Assembly: GCA_019550975.1 (NCBI GenBank)
Contig: SDWH01000019.1
Span: 19,943-83,942 of the forward strand
Source: Bacteroidales bacterium SW299
GTDB lineage: Bacteria; Bacteroidota; Bacteroidia; Bacteroidales; Bacteroidaceae
Direction of reading: 5' to 3'
DNA: 64,000 nucleotides
This document shows, piece by piece, positions 18,169 through 28,701 of the stretch. A program made the translations under genes and the position numbers. The notes under the pieces are model-generated. The model saw nothing but the letters and a program-made list of their open reading frames with translations. It did not search any database and was not told the origin of the DNA. Each line of letters opens with the position of its first letter. Position 1 is the first letter of the stretch.

Positions 18169-19848
18169 CTAAACAGCCAAAAGCAATATCAGCAACTGAG
18201 CTGTCAAAATACGCAAAAACATAGCCAATGGATAAACCGTTGAATAACCTACCGCCGGAGCGTCATTTCCAGAGGTCTGGTTGGCATAAGCCAAAGCAGG
18301 GGGGTCTGTGTTGCTTCCGGCAATAAGTCCCATCAGCGTAAAATAATTGACTTTATGATGCCAACGTGCCACCGCACCAATGATAATCAGAGGCAGGAAG
18401 GTTATCAGGAATCCGACCCCCACATAAAGCAACCCGTCGCCCTCAATGACTGTCTGCACAAAATTCTCTCCCGCCTTGATTCCGACACTTGCAAGAAAGA
18501 GAACCAGACCGACCTCACGAAGCATCAGGTTTGCACTCATGGTAGTATAAGTGACCAGCTTCACTTTATAGCCGAAACGTCCTATCAGGATAGAAATGAT
18601 AAGCGGACCACCGGCAAGACCCAACTTCACCGGAGTAGGCATACCCGGAATGGCAATAGGCAGACTGCCGAATATGATACCGCAGAGAATACCTGCGAAG
18701 ATAGTCACGATGTTCGGATGGTCAAGACGCTTCAACTGATTACCCAGCAGATTGGCTACGCGTTCGATAGCGTCCCGCGGACCGACAACCATCACACGGT
18801 CACCGACCTGCAAGCGCAGTTGGCGCGAAGCGAACAAATCCATACCCGAACGGTTCACCCGCGTCACATTTACACCGTACATACTGCTGAAATGAATCTC
18901 ACCTAACGTCTTTCCGTTAATGCTGGGCTGAGTAACCAGAATACGGCGCGACACCATTGTCTTGTCGTGCTGGTCGGTGATTCCCCACTCCTGCTCCACT
19001 CTCGGACCAATGAAGGCCACAATCGCTTCAGCATCATCTTCCGCACAGATAATATACATCCGGTCGCCCAAATGAAGTTCCGTCTTAGAATTGGGCGTAT
19101 GCATATGTTCATTCTGGATAATGCGCGAACAAACGAAATCACGCGCAAGGAAGTTCTGCACCTGCGACAAGGTTTTCCCGTTCAAAGCCTCGTTATGAAC
19201 TTCCAGAGAAAGAGAGAACGGTTTCAGATGCGGGTTTGCTTCTTCCTGCTGCTGTATCTCTTTCATTTCCTCAGCCAAATCCACCCGGCAAAGGTAACGG
19301 ATAACAATCGTAGAGAGAATAATGCCCATTACGCCCAACGGATAGGCACATGCATATCCCATAGCGATTTCCGGACCGTTGTAATGCAGCTGCTGCAACG
19401 CTTCGTTCGCAGCACCAAGTCCCGGAGTATTGGTCACCGCACCGCAAAGGATACCCACCAGCATCGGAATCTCAATGCGGCCCTGCAATGCATAATAGCA
19501 GACTAAAGCTACGGCAATATTCAGCGCCACCACACCGACAGCCAGAAGGTTCAGCGTTATACCTCCTTTCTTGAATGATGAGAAAAAAGACGGACCTACC
19601 TGAAGACCGATACAGTAGACAAACAGAATAAGTCCAAAATCTTGCAGGAATGAAAGAATGGACGGATTACCGGTAAAGCCAAAGTGTCCGGCCAGGATTC
19701 CAGCAAACAAAACAAAAGTTACTCCAAGCGATATGCCGAAGAACTTAATTTTCCCCAACAACACCCCTAAAGTGATGACAAATGCATAAAGCGCCACTAT
19801 ATGGGCGATGGAATTGGGGTTTGTCAATAAATCTTGTAGCCAATTCAT
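18169..19848 (-). CDS. AspT/YidE-family transporter with two RCK_C domains
   Basis: A 559-residue inner-membrane protein of the aspartate:alanine exchanger family. Two hydrophobic transport halves (about 10-190 and 385-559, each starting with a GVLLGKIKF- or [22 protein letters not shown] repeat) flank a cytoplasmic centre with two TrkA-C/RCK_C modules. The centre shows the repeated pattern [19 protein letters not shown] and [19 protein letters not shown]. Substrate cannot be read from sequence; some homologues have no known substrate. It has a good Bacteroides-type promoter and is followed by the nitroreductase gene. Confidence 0.9.
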   Translation of the reverse strand: MNWLQDLLTNPNSIAHIVALYAFVITLGVLLGKIKFFGISLGVTFVLFAGILAGHFGFTGNPSILSFLQDFGLILFVYCIGLQVGPSFFSSFKKGGITLNLLAVGVVALNIAVALVCYYALQGRIEIPMLVGILCGAVTNTPGLGAANEALQQLHYNGPEIAMGYACAYPLGVMGIILSTIVIRYLCRVDLAEEMKEIQQQEEANPHLKPFSLSLEVHNEALNGKTLSQVQNFLARDFVCSRIIQNEHMHTPNSKTELHLGDRMYIICAEDDAEAIVAFIGPRVEQEWGITDQHDKTMVSRRILVTQPSINGKTLGEIHFSSMYGVNVTRVNRSGMDLFASRQLRLQVGDRVMVVGPRDAIERVANLLGNQLKRLDHPNIVTIFAGILCGIIFGSLPIAIPGMPTPVKLGLAGGPLIISILIGRFGYKVKLVTYTTMSANLMLREVGLVLFLASVGIKAGENFVQTVIEGDGLLYVGVGFLITFLPLIIIGAVARWHHKVNYFTLMGLIAGSNTDPPALAYANQTSGNDAPAVGYSTVYPLAMFLRILTAQLLILLLAV

Positions 19849-19874
19849 AATATTAAATCATTTCAATTTGCTGA

Positions 19875-19906
19875 CAAATGTAACCAATTAAAAGCAACAT
19901 GACAAA
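19875..19906 (-). promoter_or_regulatory. Promoter of the AspT/YidE-type transporter
   Basis: Minus strand: TTTG (19903-19906), 20 bases, TACATTTG (19875-19882). Both Bacteroides elements are present at the consensus spacing. Confidence 0.75.
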
Positions 19907-20023
19907 CTTTTCTTTCACAATATACGAAAAGCCAGACATAAAAAAGCCGGACATTCCCTATGGCTCGCACAAAAACACGCCCGCTCCTTCAGTTATACCA
20001 GAAGCAGGACACGGACATCCATT

Positions 20024-20061
20024 AAAAAAATATCCCGATGCCATCTGCCGGCACCGGGATA
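20024..20061 (-). terminator. Terminator after the M13 peptidase gene
   Basis: Hairpin 20031-20061 (TATCCC...GGGATA, 12-base arms with one mismatch) followed on the minus strand by seven T residues (20024-20030). Confidence 0.85.
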
Positions 20062-20089
20062 CCTGTTGGGGATATTGAAATTTTCTGCA

Positions 20090-22129
20090 TTACCAGATGT
20101 TCACGCGCTTTTCCGGAGCAACATACAAAGAATCGTCTGCAGTAATGCCGAACGCATCATACCATGCCTGGATGTGAGGAAGCGCACCGTTCACGCGCCA
20201 TTTGCCCAAAGAGTGAGGATCAGACTTGGTATACACGCGGATCTGCTCGTCACGGATGTTCCCGGCCCACAAAGTGGCGTAAGCGATAAAGAAACGCTGC
20301 TGCGGAGTGAATCCTTCCTTCACTTCCAAAGGAGCATCCTTCGTTGCATTCTGGAATGCCAGATAAGCCACATTCAGACCTCCATGATCTGCAAGGTTCT
20401 CACCCAATGTCAGCTGGCCATTGCCATGCAGTCCCGGAAGCACTTCGATGTTGTTAAAGAAATCAACCATAACCTGGGCACGTTCCTTGAAACGTTCCGC
20501 GTCACCTTCGGCCCACCAGTCTTTCAAATTTCCGTCCTTATCGAACTGGCGGCCCTGATCATCGAATCCGTGAGTCATTTCATGGCCGATAACCACACCG
20601 ATGGCACCGTAGTTGGCTGCATCGTCAGCATCCATATTGAAGAAAGGAGGCTGAAGAATAGCTGCGGGGAAACAGATCTCGTTTGTAGACGGGTTGTAAT
20701 AAGCATTTACGGTCTGCGGAGTCATCAGCCACTCTTCTCTGTCCACCGGCTTGCCCAAACGGCTGATCATATCATTGAATCCCCATTCAGAAGCACGGCA
20801 AACATTCGCCCAATAAGAATCTTTCTTGACTTCCAGTTTTGAATAGTCCTTCCACTTGTCCGGATAGCCCACCTTTACATGGAAAGCAGCCAGTTTTTCA
20901 TGTGCCTTGACTTTCGTACTGTCACTCATCCACTCCTGCGCATCGATACGTTCGCCCAAAGCTACCTGCAAGTTATTGACAAGCTTCACCATACGCTCCT
21001 TTGCAGCTGCCGGGAAATATTTCTCTACGTACATTTGTCCGACCAGCTCGCCCAACATGCCGTTTACTGAATTTACCGCACGTTTCCAGCGAGGCTGGTT
21101 CACCTGACGGCCAGACAGCACTTTTCCGTAGAAATCAAAGCGGGCAGCCACGAAATCATCGCTCAAGCAAGAAGCAGCGGCGTCAAGCAGATTATATTCC
21201 AGATAAGAAACATGCTTTGAAACCGGCAAAGCGTTTATCAGACGTGCAACTTCCTGAATCGGCTCAACCTGCTCCACATTCAATTCTGTCGGAGGCTGAA
21301 TACCCAGTCCGATCATGAAAGCGTTCCAGTCAATGCCAGGAATCTGCTTCTTCAGATCAGCATAAGACATCTTGTGGTAGTTAGCTTCCGGATCCCTCAA
21401 TTCGGTTGCACTGCGGGACTTCTTTGCAATACTTGTTTCTATTTCCATTACATCAGCCACCTTCTGCTGCGCTTCTGCCTCAGAGAAACCGGCCAGCGTA
21501 AACAGCTTGCCGATGTATTTCCTGTACTCATTACGGATGTTTTCAGTGATGCTGTCTGTATCCAGATAATATTCTTTTTCGCCCAAGTTGATGCCACCTT
21601 GTCCCATCTGGAATATATTCAGCGCACTGTTCTTCGGGTCTGCATATACATAGAAACTGAAATACGTACCTATACCTTGGTTGCGGCGCATCTCGACAGC
21701 CATCGGAATAATCTGCTTTTTGTCGGTCAGGGCAGCAATCTTATCAAGCATCGGCTTGATTGGCGTGTATCCCTGCTCATTCAAAGCGACACTGTCCATC
21801 GCCATATTGTAGAGATCGCCGACTTTCTGTGCTGTTGTACCCTGCTCATTCTGCTGTGCAGCCAATCCTTCGATCAGTTCTCGCAACTGCTTCTGGTTGT
21901 TTTCTGCCAGCTGGTCAAATGTGCCGTAACGGGAATATTCGGCAGTCAGCGGATGCGCTTCGTTCCATCCGCCACATGCATAGCGGAAAAAGTCCTGACC
22001 TGCCGACACTGTAGTGTCCATATTTGCCAAGTCAATGCCCGAAGTATTTTTTACTTCTTTTTGTCCGCCGCAACTTGACAATACAGCCAAAGTCATTGCA
22101 GCCACGGTCAAATAATTTTTCTTGTTCAT
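20090..22129 (-). CDS. M13-family (PepO/neprilysin-like) zinc metallopeptidase lipoprotein
   Basis: A 679-residue exported peptidase. A lipoprotein signal (LAVLSSCGGQ) anchors it, probably in the periplasm or at the outer membrane. The M13 N-terminal domain spans about 35-420 (QDFFRYACGGWNEAHPL at its start). The catalytic domain has VIGHEMTHGFDDQGRQFDKDGNL, with the HExxH zinc site, and the third-ligand segment GENLADHGGLNVAY. The C-terminal CxxW-like ending of the family appears as VNIW. It lies 20 bases after the ABC-F gene and may share its transcript. Confidence 0.95.
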   Translation of the reverse strand: MNKKNYLTVAAMTLAVLSSCGGQKEVKNTSGIDLANMDTTVSAGQDFFRYACGGWNEAHPLTAEYSRYGTFDQLAENNQKQLRELIEGLAAQQNEQGTTAQKVGDLYNMAMDSVALNEQGYTPIKPMLDKIAALTDKKQIIPMAVEMRRNQGIGTYFSFYVYADPKNSALNIFQMGQGGINLGEKEYYLDTDSITENIRNEYRKYIGKLFTLAGFSEAEAQQKVADVMEIETSIAKKSRSATELRDPEANYHKMSYADLKKQIPGIDWNAFMIGLGIQPPTELNVEQVEPIQEVARLINALPVSKHVSYLEYNLLDAAASCLSDDFVAARFDFYGKVLSGRQVNQPRWKRAVNSVNGMLGELVGQMYVEKYFPAAAKERMVKLVNNLQVALGERIDAQEWMSDSTKVKAHEKLAAFHVKVGYPDKWKDYSKLEVKKDSYWANVCRASEWGFNDMISRLGKPVDREEWLMTPQTVNAYYNPSTNEICFPAAILQPPFFNMDADDAANYGAIGVVIGHEMTHGFDDQGRQFDKDGNLKDWWAEGDAERFKERAQVMVDFFNNIEVLPGLHGNGQLTLGENLADHGGLNVAYLAFQNATKDAPLEVKEGFTPQQRFFIAYATLWAGNIRDEQIRVYTKSDPHSLGKWRVNGALPHIQAWYDAFGITADDSLYVAPEKRVNIW

Positions 22130-22149
22130 AATCTGTTTATTTTAAATAA

Positions 22150-24087
22150 TCAATTCCTTTCCATACCCTCCAGTTCCAGCGAAGCGTTCTCCCATTCTTC
22201 TTCAGCCTCAGCTATCTGCTTTTTGATCCGTTGATGCTCTTCATAAAGCTTTACATCAGAAGCCCCTTCGGGAGTAGACATTCTCGTTTCCAGTTCTGCG
22301 ACCTGCGCTTCAAGCTTCTCAATACGTTTTTCACAATCCGCAACCAGTTTCTCCAGTTTGCGCACCTTTTTGTTCTGCTCTTTCCGCTCTTCATACGAAA
22401 GTTTGCTTTCGGTTGGAAGAATTTCCTTTTTCTCCTCTACAGCCGCAGGCGATTTGGAAAGCTGCAGCTCGTCAAGGTTTTCTATCTTCTTTTTCTGAAG
22501 GAAGTCATAGATGCCTCCCAGATGTTCACGAACCTCACCTCCGCCAAACTCATAAACTTTAGAGACCAGACCGTCCAAGAAATCACGGTCGTGAGAAACA
22601 ACAATTACCGTTCCGTCAAACTCCTTGATCGCTTCTTTCAGAACGTCTTTTGACCGCATATCCAAATGGTTGGTAGGCTCGTCGAGAATCAACAGATTGA
22701 CAGGCTCCAGCAGCAGACGAATCATGGCCAGGCGGCTCCGCTCTCCACCGGAAAGCACTTTCACCTTCTTGTCCGAGGCTTCACCGCCAAACATAAAGGC
22801 ACCCAGTATATCACGGATCTTCAAACGGACATCGCCTTTCGCCACACGGTCTATCGTATCGAATACCGTTAGATTCTCGTCAAGCAACTGTGCCTGGTTT
22901 TGTGCAAAATAGCCGATCTGCACATTATATCCGATCTTCAGGTTTCCTTCGTAAGGAATCTCTCCCATGATACACTTGACCAAAGTAGACTTACCTTCTC
23001 CGTTCTTGCCGACAAACGCAACCTTGTCACCCCTGTGAATTGTAAGATTCACGTCATGAAAAACAACGTGATTTCCATACGCCTTCTTTACATCCTCACA
23101 GATCACGGGATAGTCGCCAGACCGGACAGCGGGCGGAAACTTCAGATGCAAAGCCGAATTGTCCTCCTCGTCTATTTCTACAGGCACGATCTTTTCCAAC
23201 TGCTTGATACGGCTCTGCACCTGCACGGCTTTGGTAGCCTTGTAACGGAAACGCTCGATAAAATCTTCGGTTTCCTTTATTTCTTTCTGCTGGTTTTCGT
23301 AGGCGCGCAACTGTTGTTCGCGACGCTCCTTGCGCAATACAACATACTCGTCATAAGGAACCTTGTAATCATAAATGCGCCCGCATGAGATCTCAATGGT
23401 GCGGTTAGTCACATTATTGATAAATGCCCGGTCATGGCTGACAAGCACGACAGCTCCCGTACTCGTTTTCAGAAAGTTCTCCAACCACTGGATGCTTTCG
23501 ATATCCAGATGGTTGGTCGGCTCGTCAAGCAACAGCACATCGGGACGCCTCAACAGAATCTTTGCAAGTTCGATACGCATGCGCCAGCCGCCGCTAAACT
23601 CCGAAGTGGGACGGTCGAAATCACTGCGCACGAAACCAAGCCCCATCAATGTACGTTCAATGCTTCCCTTGTAGTTCGTTCCGCCCAGCATAAGAAAGCG
23701 CTCGTTTTCGTGCGTGAAACGATCAATCAGCTGATGGTAGCTTTCCGAATCATAATCCGTACGCTCCGCCAGTTCCCTGTTCATCCGATCCAGACTCTGC
23801 TGCATCTCAAAAATATGACTGAAAGCCGTTTCCGCCTCTTCCATCACCGTACGCGTATCGCTCAACACCATCACCTGAGGCAAGTATCCTACCGTTACGC
23901 CACGCTGTACTGCAACGGTTCCGTCAGTAGGATTCTGAAGACCGGCAAGAATCTTCAGCATGGTCGATTTTCCCGCTCCGTTCTTTCCCACCAATGCTAT
24001 GCGGTCTTTCTTGTTTATCACGAAAGAAACGTCTTCAAACAAAGGTGTTGCCCCAAATTCAACTTTCAGTCTTTCTATCGAAATCAT
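22150..24087 (-). CDS. ABC-F family ATPase (ribosome-associated type)
   Basis: A 645-residue protein with two ABC ATPase domains and no membrane part. Walker A motifs: GKNGAGKST and GKNGEGKST. Signature motifs: SGGWRMRIELAKILL and SGGERSRLAMIRLLL. Walker B strands: VLLLDEPTNHLD and LLILDEPTNHLD. The domains are joined by the charged P-site tRNA-interaction linker (KETEDFIERFRYKATKAVQVQSR region). The C-terminal tail is a long coiled coil (about 530-640). ABC-F proteins act on ribosomes; this one looks like a housekeeping member rather than a resistance determinant. MISIERL is preferred to the longer MKSIF start. Confidence 0.95.
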   Translation of the reverse strand: MISIERLKVEFGATPLFEDVSFVINKKDRIALVGKNGAGKSTMLKILAGLQNPTDGTVAVQRGVTVGYLPQVMVLSDTRTVMEEAETAFSHIFEMQQSLDRMNRELAERTDYDSESYHQLIDRFTHENERFLMLGGTNYKGSIERTLMGLGFVRSDFDRPTSEFSGGWRMRIELAKILLRRPDVLLLDEPTNHLDIESIQWLENFLKTSTGAVVLVSHDRAFINNVTNRTIEISCGRIYDYKVPYDEYVVLRKERREQQLRAYENQQKEIKETEDFIERFRYKATKAVQVQSRIKQLEKIVPVEIDEEDNSALHLKFPPAVRSGDYPVICEDVKKAYGNHVVFHDVNLTIHRGDKVAFVGKNGEGKSTLVKCIMGEIPYEGNLKIGYNVQIGYFAQNQAQLLDENLTVFDTIDRVAKGDVRLKIRDILGAFMFGGEASDKKVKVLSGGERSRLAMIRLLLEPVNLLILDEPTNHLDMRSKDVLKEAIKEFDGTVIVVSHDRDFLDGLVSKVYEFGGGEVREHLGGIYDFLQKKKIENLDELQLSKSPAAVEEKKEILPTESKLSYEERKEQNKKVRKLEKLVADCEKRIEKLEAQVAELETRMSTPEGASDVKLYEEHQRIKKQIAEAEEEWENASLELEGMERN

Positions 24088-24118
24088 AAAAATACTCTTC
24101 AACTTTACAAAGTGCTCG

Positions 24119-24126
24119 CAAAGTTA
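24119..24126 (-). promoter_or_regulatory. -7 element upstream of the ABC-F gene
   Basis: Minus strand TAACTTTG, 32 bases before the chosen start. It matches TAnnTTTG; no clear -33 box was seen. Confidence 0.5.
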
Positions 24127-24175
24127 CAACTTTTCAAGCAATATCACGTAAATGCAATTCGTTTTTTGCCTTTCA

Positions 24176-25129
24176 TTACCTTTCAGTCCGTTTCCGTAGC
24201 CTATACAATTGATAAGAATTAACAATATTGTGCCATACACTATAAAATCCGGCAGCGATTGATGTTACGGGAGTAAAAAAAGTATATCCGAGCCAAATGG
24301 CAAAAACAGTATTCTTCTGCCCCAACGCCTGACCGGCACTGATCGAATCGCCATAACAGTTTCCAATCCGCTTGCCAAAATAAAATTGCGCAATGCAGCA
24401 TAGAAAAGAAACAACGGCAAGGCCTATCTGATACCATACAGCAACCTCACTATGCACGATGCTCTTCACCGTCAGCGCAATTGCCAGCATCAAAGCAACC
24501 GCCCACATGTAAAACGACACATTCTGCATGCCGGCCAGCCTGGCATGGAGTTTCGGACAAAGGAAACGCAACAATACGGCCAAGACAAACGGGCAAAGCA
24601 ACATAGGAAACACTTTTCCCATAATTCTTGTAAAAGATACGCCGAACGATTCGCCCGCGTTCGGACTCAGCAACGGCACGACCAACGGTATCAGCAAGGC
24701 CGCCAAAAAATTGACAAGGATCGTATAAGTGGTAACCCGTGCCGCACTTCCTCCCAATTTAAACGTAATGACCGCACTGGCAGTAGCCGTGGGGCAAATC
24801 AGACAAAGCATGGCACCCTCCACCAGCACCCGCCCTGAGAAACCCGGGAAACAGACAAGCAGCAGCCCGAGAAGCAAGAAACATCCGCCTTGTATCAGCA
24901 GCAGCCAGACATGCCACTTGCAAGGATGCAGATCCTGAAAGCTTATCTTACAGAACGACAGCAGAAGCATACAGAATATCAGCATCGGCTGTACGATATC
25001 AACAGCCCTCAACACATAAGGCTTGGCAGGAGCCAGCCAGGGAATATTCACATAAACAAAATAAATCAGCACACCCATTCCCATCGCGATGGGCAGTGTC
25101 CAATTCCTGCAAAAACGAAGAACATCCAT
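24176..25129 (-). CDS. Bile acid:sodium symporter (BASS)-like membrane transporter
   Basis: A 317-residue membrane protein with about ten hydrophobic segments. The start MDVLRFCRNW was chosen because the upstream part of the open frame overlaps the fumarase terminator and is not hydrophobic. Family-like features include the ICPTATASAVITFKLGG segment (a broken helix as in BASS transporters) and the late SAGQALGQKNTVFAIWLGYTF segment. The substrate is unknown. An intrinsic terminator stands between it and the fumarase gene, so expression may depend on readthrough or on a promoter inside the fumarase gene. Confidence 0.75.
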   Translation of the reverse strand: MDVLRFCRNWTLPIAMGMGVLIYFVYVNIPWLAPAKPYVLRAVDIVQPMLIFCMLLLSFCKISFQDLHPCKWHVWLLLIQGGCFLLLGLLLVCFPGFSGRVLVEGAMLCLICPTATASAVITFKLGGSAARVTTYTILVNFLAALLIPLVVPLLSPNAGESFGVSFTRIMGKVFPMLLCPFVLAVLLRFLCPKLHARLAGMQNVSFYMWAVALMLAIALTVKSIVHSEVAVWYQIGLAVVSFLCCIAQFYFGKRIGNCYGDSISAGQALGQKNTVFAIWLGYTFFTPVTSIAAGFYSVWHNIVNSYQLYRLRKRTER

Positions 25130-25135
25130 AGGACT

Positions 25136-25165
25136 AAATAAAAAATGGCGGGCATTTCGCCCGCC
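25136..25165 (-). terminator. Terminator after the fumarase gene
   Basis: Perfect seven-base arms GGCGGGC / GCCCGCC (25147-25165), followed on the minus strand by ATTTTTTATTT. It lies just before the BASS-like gene and could act as an attenuator for it. Confidence 0.85.
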
Positions 25166-25190
25166 TATACATTTATATATAACTACAATA

Positions 25191-26834
25191 TCACTTGCAG
25201 TTGCCCGCACAACGAGGCTTGATCTGCTTAAAGAAGTCATTGCCCTTGTTGTCCACCAGAATGAATGCCGGGAAGTCTTCCACTTCAATCTTCCAGATAG
25301 CTTCCATTCCAAGTTCAGGATATTCTACACACTCTATGCTCTTGATGTTGTTCTGAGCCAGAATTGCAGCAGGACCTCCGATAGAGCCGAGATAGAATCC
25401 TCCATGTTTCTTGCAGGCATCTGTCACTGCCTGGCTGCGATTGCCTTTTGCCAGCATGATCATACTGCCCCCATGGCTCTGGAACAAGTCGACATAGGGA
25501 TCCATACGGCCCGCTGTAGTCGGTCCCATCGAACCGCATGCCATTCCTTTCGGAGTTTTGGCAGGTCCGGCATAATAGATCGGATGGTCTTTGATATACT
25601 GCGGAAGCTCCTCGCCCCTGTCCAGACGTTCTTTCAATTTAGCATGAGCGATATCACGCCCTACGATAATCGTACCGTTCAATGACAGACGAGTAGCCAC
25701 CGGATACTTGTCGAGTTCGGCAAGTATTTCATTCATCGGACGGTTCAGGTCAATCCGCACAGCGTTGCCTTCGCCCGCCTGACGCAATTCTTCCGGAATC
25801 AGCTCGCCCGGATTTGAGTCCAGCTTCTCAATCCAGATACCGTCCTTATTGATCTTGCACTTGATGTTGCGGTCAGCAGAGCAAGATACGCCCAGTCCCA
25901 CCGGACAAGAAGCACCGTGACGAGGCAGACGGATAATGCGTACATCATGCGCATAGTATTTGCCTCCGAACTGAGCGCCCAAACCGATATTGTGAGCTGC
26001 TTCCAGCACTTTCTTTTCAAGTTCGACATCACGGAAGGCACGGCCATACTCATTGCCTGTAGTAGGCAGATTATCATAGAAGTGAGTAGAAGCCAGTTTC
26101 ACCGTCAGCAAGTTTTTCTCGGCCGAAGTGCCTCCGATAACAAACGCAATATGATAAGGAGGACAAGCTGCCGTACCCAGCGTTTTCATTTTCTCAACCA
26201 GGAACGGAACCAAAGTTTCCGGATTCAAGATGGCTTTTGTTTCCTGATACAAATACGTCTTGTTGGCAGAACCGCCACCTTTCGTTACGCACAGGAATTC
26301 GTATTCCATTCCTTCGGTAGCTTCCAGATCAATCTGTGCAGGAAGGTTGCAGCGAGTGTTCACTTCATCATACATTGTCAGCGGCGCATTCTGAGAATAG
26401 CGCAGGTTGTTCTCGGTATATGTCTTGTAGACTCCAAGCGACAAAGCCTCTTCATCACAATAGCCTGTCCATACCTGCTGTCCCTTTTCACCGTGAATGA
26501 TGGCAGTCCCCGTATCCTGACAGAAAGGCAAAACACCTTTTGCAGCCACTTCCGCATTGCGCAAGAAAGTCAGAGCAACATACTTGTCGTTCTCGCTCGC
26601 TTCCGCATCATGCAGAATCTTGGCCACCTGTTCGTTATGCGAACGGCGCAACATAAAAGAAACATCATGAAAAGCGGCGTTAGCCATAGCCGTAAGACCC
26701 TCTTTTTCAATCTTTAAGATAGGTTTTCCTTCAAACTCACTTACAGACACATAGTCTTTTGTAAGCAGATAGTATTCAGTCGTATCCTTACCTTTTTCGA
26801 ACATCGGCTGATACTTGAATTCTGGTGTTGCCAT
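25191..26834 (-). CDS. Fumarate hydratase, class I (iron-sulfur)
   Basis: A 547-residue oxygen-sensitive [4Fe-4S] enzyme converting fumarate and malate; in Bacteroides it works mainly in the reductive branch leading to succinate. Both halves of the class I enzyme are fused in one chain: the alpha-like part ([18 protein letters not shown], with a cluster cysteine, and [15 protein letters not shown]) and the beta-like part from about 365 ([52 protein letters not shown]). Length and motifs are normal. Confidence 0.97.
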   Translation of the reverse strand: MATPEFKYQPMFEKGKDTTEYYLLTKDYVSVSEFEGKPILKIEKEGLTAMANAAFHDVSFMLRRSHNEQVAKILHDAEASENDKYVALTFLRNAEVAAKGVLPFCQDTGTAIIHGEKGQQVWTGYCDEEALSLGVYKTYTENNLRYSQNAPLTMYDEVNTRCNLPAQIDLEATEGMEYEFLCVTKGGGSANKTYLYQETKAILNPETLVPFLVEKMKTLGTAACPPYHIAFVIGGTSAEKNLLTVKLASTHFYDNLPTTGNEYGRAFRDVELEKKVLEAAHNIGLGAQFGGKYYAHDVRIIRLPRHGASCPVGLGVSCSADRNIKCKINKDGIWIEKLDSNPGELIPEELRQAGEGNAVRIDLNRPMNEILAELDKYPVATRLSLNGTIIVGRDIAHAKLKERLDRGEELPQYIKDHPIYYAGPAKTPKGMACGSMGPTTAGRMDPYVDLFQSHGGSMIMLAKGNRSQAVTDACKKHGGFYLGSIGGPAAILAQNNIKSIECVEYPELGMEAIWKIEVEDFPAFILVDNKGNDFFKQIKPRCAGNCK

Positions 26835-26868
26835 AATAAATATGAATTAATTGTTAGTTATCGTGAGG

Positions 26869-26876
26869 CAAAGTTA
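26869..26876 (-). promoter_or_regulatory. -7 element upstream of the fumarase gene
   Basis: Minus strand TAACTTTG, 35 bases before the start codon; matches TAnnTTTG. Confidence 0.5.
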
Positions 26877-26964
26877 CAAAGTATTATTGAAATTTTTCCT
26901 TAAATCCTGCTTAAAAATTCGCCCAAGTTTATGCCTGAAAACAGAAACTTTTCCACAGGATCTC

Positions 26965-27045
26965 TATCTCCAGCCTAAAGATATATATATCTAGGATAAA
27001 GATACATATCTCCAAGCTAAAGACATGTATCTTTAAGCTAAAGAC
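26965..27045. repeat. Second array of palindromic units, like 15475-15555
   Basis: Four degenerate copies of the same TATCTCCAGCCT(G/A)(G/A)AGATA unit (for example 26965-26983, 27007-27025 and 27028-27045), with about 20-base spacing and no spacers. It lies between two minus-strand genes. The copies are less regular than in the first array. Confidence 0.75.
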
Positions 27046-27130
27046 CGAGAATGCCACGGCATGTTTTTCTTTTCTTCATAACCAAAATCAACCGGGCGCT
27101 GGCTGACAAAAACTATACATTCCGCACCGT

Positions 27131-28678
27131 TTATTCCCCAACGGCACGAAGCAGTTCCTTTTCAAGTTCATCAACGCCGGGAAAGCCCACATAACGACGC
27201 TGAAGCTTTCCGTCATGGCTGATAATCAAGTAAGCCGGTATGCCTGTCACACCATAGGCGGAACAGAGGTACTTCCACTGCGCGTCATTCAGACGATAGT
27301 GCACACCCGTCATTTCCTTCAAATTATCTTTCCACGTATTTTCAGGAGAAGACGGGCCAGTCAGGTAGACATATACCACATCTTCATCAGCAAGTTTCTT
27401 CTTCAGCGGAAGAACAGACTTCATGCTTTTCTTGCACGGACCGCACCAGGTAGCCCAAAAATCAATCAATATGGCATGGCCCTTGTGCGCAGAAATAATC
27501 TGAGGCAAAATGTCAGCACCTGCAACATTACTTCCGAGCGAAGCTATCACAGCCCCCTGCATCGACCGGCTGCGCGCTGCCTGCGAACGCAAGTCTGTTT
27601 CCTTTTGCAGAACATAACTGGCAATATCCTTCAATTCGAGTCCTTTCAGAATTTTCTTGTCAGCAGAAGATAATTCTGAATTTTTAAGCAAGTTCTTACA
27701 GATCGGCTGTACCTGTTCTATGTCTTTTTTCACCAGCTCCGCCATCTGTTCATTGCTGAACAATGTTTTCTCAACCGAACGATACGCTTTCAAGGCTTCT
27801 GATTCGCCTTCCGCAGCCAGCTCCGAGTTTATCAGTTCTGCGGCGCCGTCAAACCAGGCTTTCTGTTTCTTCCCGTAATGGTCTTTATGCAAACGTGAGG
27901 CAGACATGCTTAACAATGGAAGATTGACATAAGCTGTAAACTCCTCATCAGGCACGAGAAATAATTCCATTTTTGCCTCATTCACATATAAGGTTGCCAG
28001 CGTAGGCTGAAGCAGATCTACCTCAAAATGGAACAATCCGTCATGATGAACATGGATATCTTCTCTCCATGAAGAAGGGAACAGGCCGTCAGCATACTCC
28101 AGATTCATAGCCAACCGCATGTCTGGTTCGTACCCCAACAAATAGCCGTTCACTATGGCTTTTCCTGCCGAGAATCCGGGTTCAGGCAGTTCATTGCTCC
28201 GCTTCGGCTTTCCAGTCGTCAGAAAATCCGGGACATAGACATAAGGCTCTTCACGGCTCAGCTGCACCCCCCAAATAATCCATCCGGCTTCCGGCTCCAC
28301 AAAGTCCACTTCATGCACCCCTACCGGAACTGGAGCAAAAGAAAGCACCACATCCAGCCGCCCGCTTTCCGGAATCAATTCAGGTTCAGTCGTTCCGTCA
28401 ATAGAAACTCCCCCTGCCTCACGCAAGCGGAAAGTCGCATTATCCGAACGCAGACATGTATGGGAAGAAATAACGACGGGCGTACCGGCCTTACCGTACA
28501 TGACGGCATCCACTTGAGTCTGTTCGGCGGTAAGTATGATTTTCTTTATCTCTATATCAGAAGTGTTGGCTGTCACAAACCCCGGACGTTCAACCACTTT
28601 TTTCGTCCGGGTCTGAGCCTGCACGCCCAAAGCCAACAAACAAAACAGGAGAATGCTTCCTATATATTTCGTTGCCAT
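27131..28678 (-). CDS. Exported thioredoxin-fold protein (TlpA/ResA-like) with long N-terminal region
   Basis: A 515-residue periplasmic protein. The signal peptide ends about VQAQ (residues 1-22). Residues about 35-330 resemble no domain I can name with confidence; they contain several beta-rich stretches. The C-terminal 130 residues form a TlpA-like thioredoxin domain with an intact WCGPC active site (AILIDFWATWCGPCKKSM) and the cis-proline loop GVTGIPAYLIISHDG. Role: disulfide reduction or exchange in the periplasm, substrate unknown. It is the last gene of an apparent hflX-DUF4954-thioredoxin operon (23 bases after DUF4954). Confidence 0.85.
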   Translation of the reverse strand: MATKYIGSILLFCLLALGVQAQTRTKKVVERPGFVTANTSDIEIKKIILTAEQTQVDAVMYGKAGTPVVISSHTCLRSDNATFRLREAGGVSIDGTTEPELIPESGRLDVVLSFAPVPVGVHEVDFVEPEAGWIIWGVQLSREEPYVYVPDFLTTGKPKRSNELPEPGFSAGKAIVNGYLLGYEPDMRLAMNLEYADGLFPSSWREDIHVHHDGLFHFEVDLLQPTLATLYVNEAKMELFLVPDEEFTAYVNLPLLSMSASRLHKDHYGKKQKAWFDGAAELINSELAAEGESEALKAYRSVEKTLFSNEQMAELVKKDIEQVQPICKNLLKNSELSSADKKILKGLELKDIASYVLQKETDLRSQAARSRSMQGAVIASLGSNVAGADILPQIISAHKGHAILIDFWATWCGPCKKSMKSVLPLKKKLADEDVVYVYLTGPSSPENTWKDNLKEMTGVHYRLNDAQWKYLCSAYGVTGIPAYLIISHDGKLQRRYVGFPGVDELEKELLRAVGE

Positions 28679-28701
28679 AAACTTTCCTCCAGAATTCTTT
28701 G

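Noticed and set aside
22150..24087. ABC-F gene as an antibiotic resistance determinant
   Set aside because: Its chromosomal context, long C-terminal coil and general pattern fit housekeeping ABC-F proteins; nothing indicates resistance.
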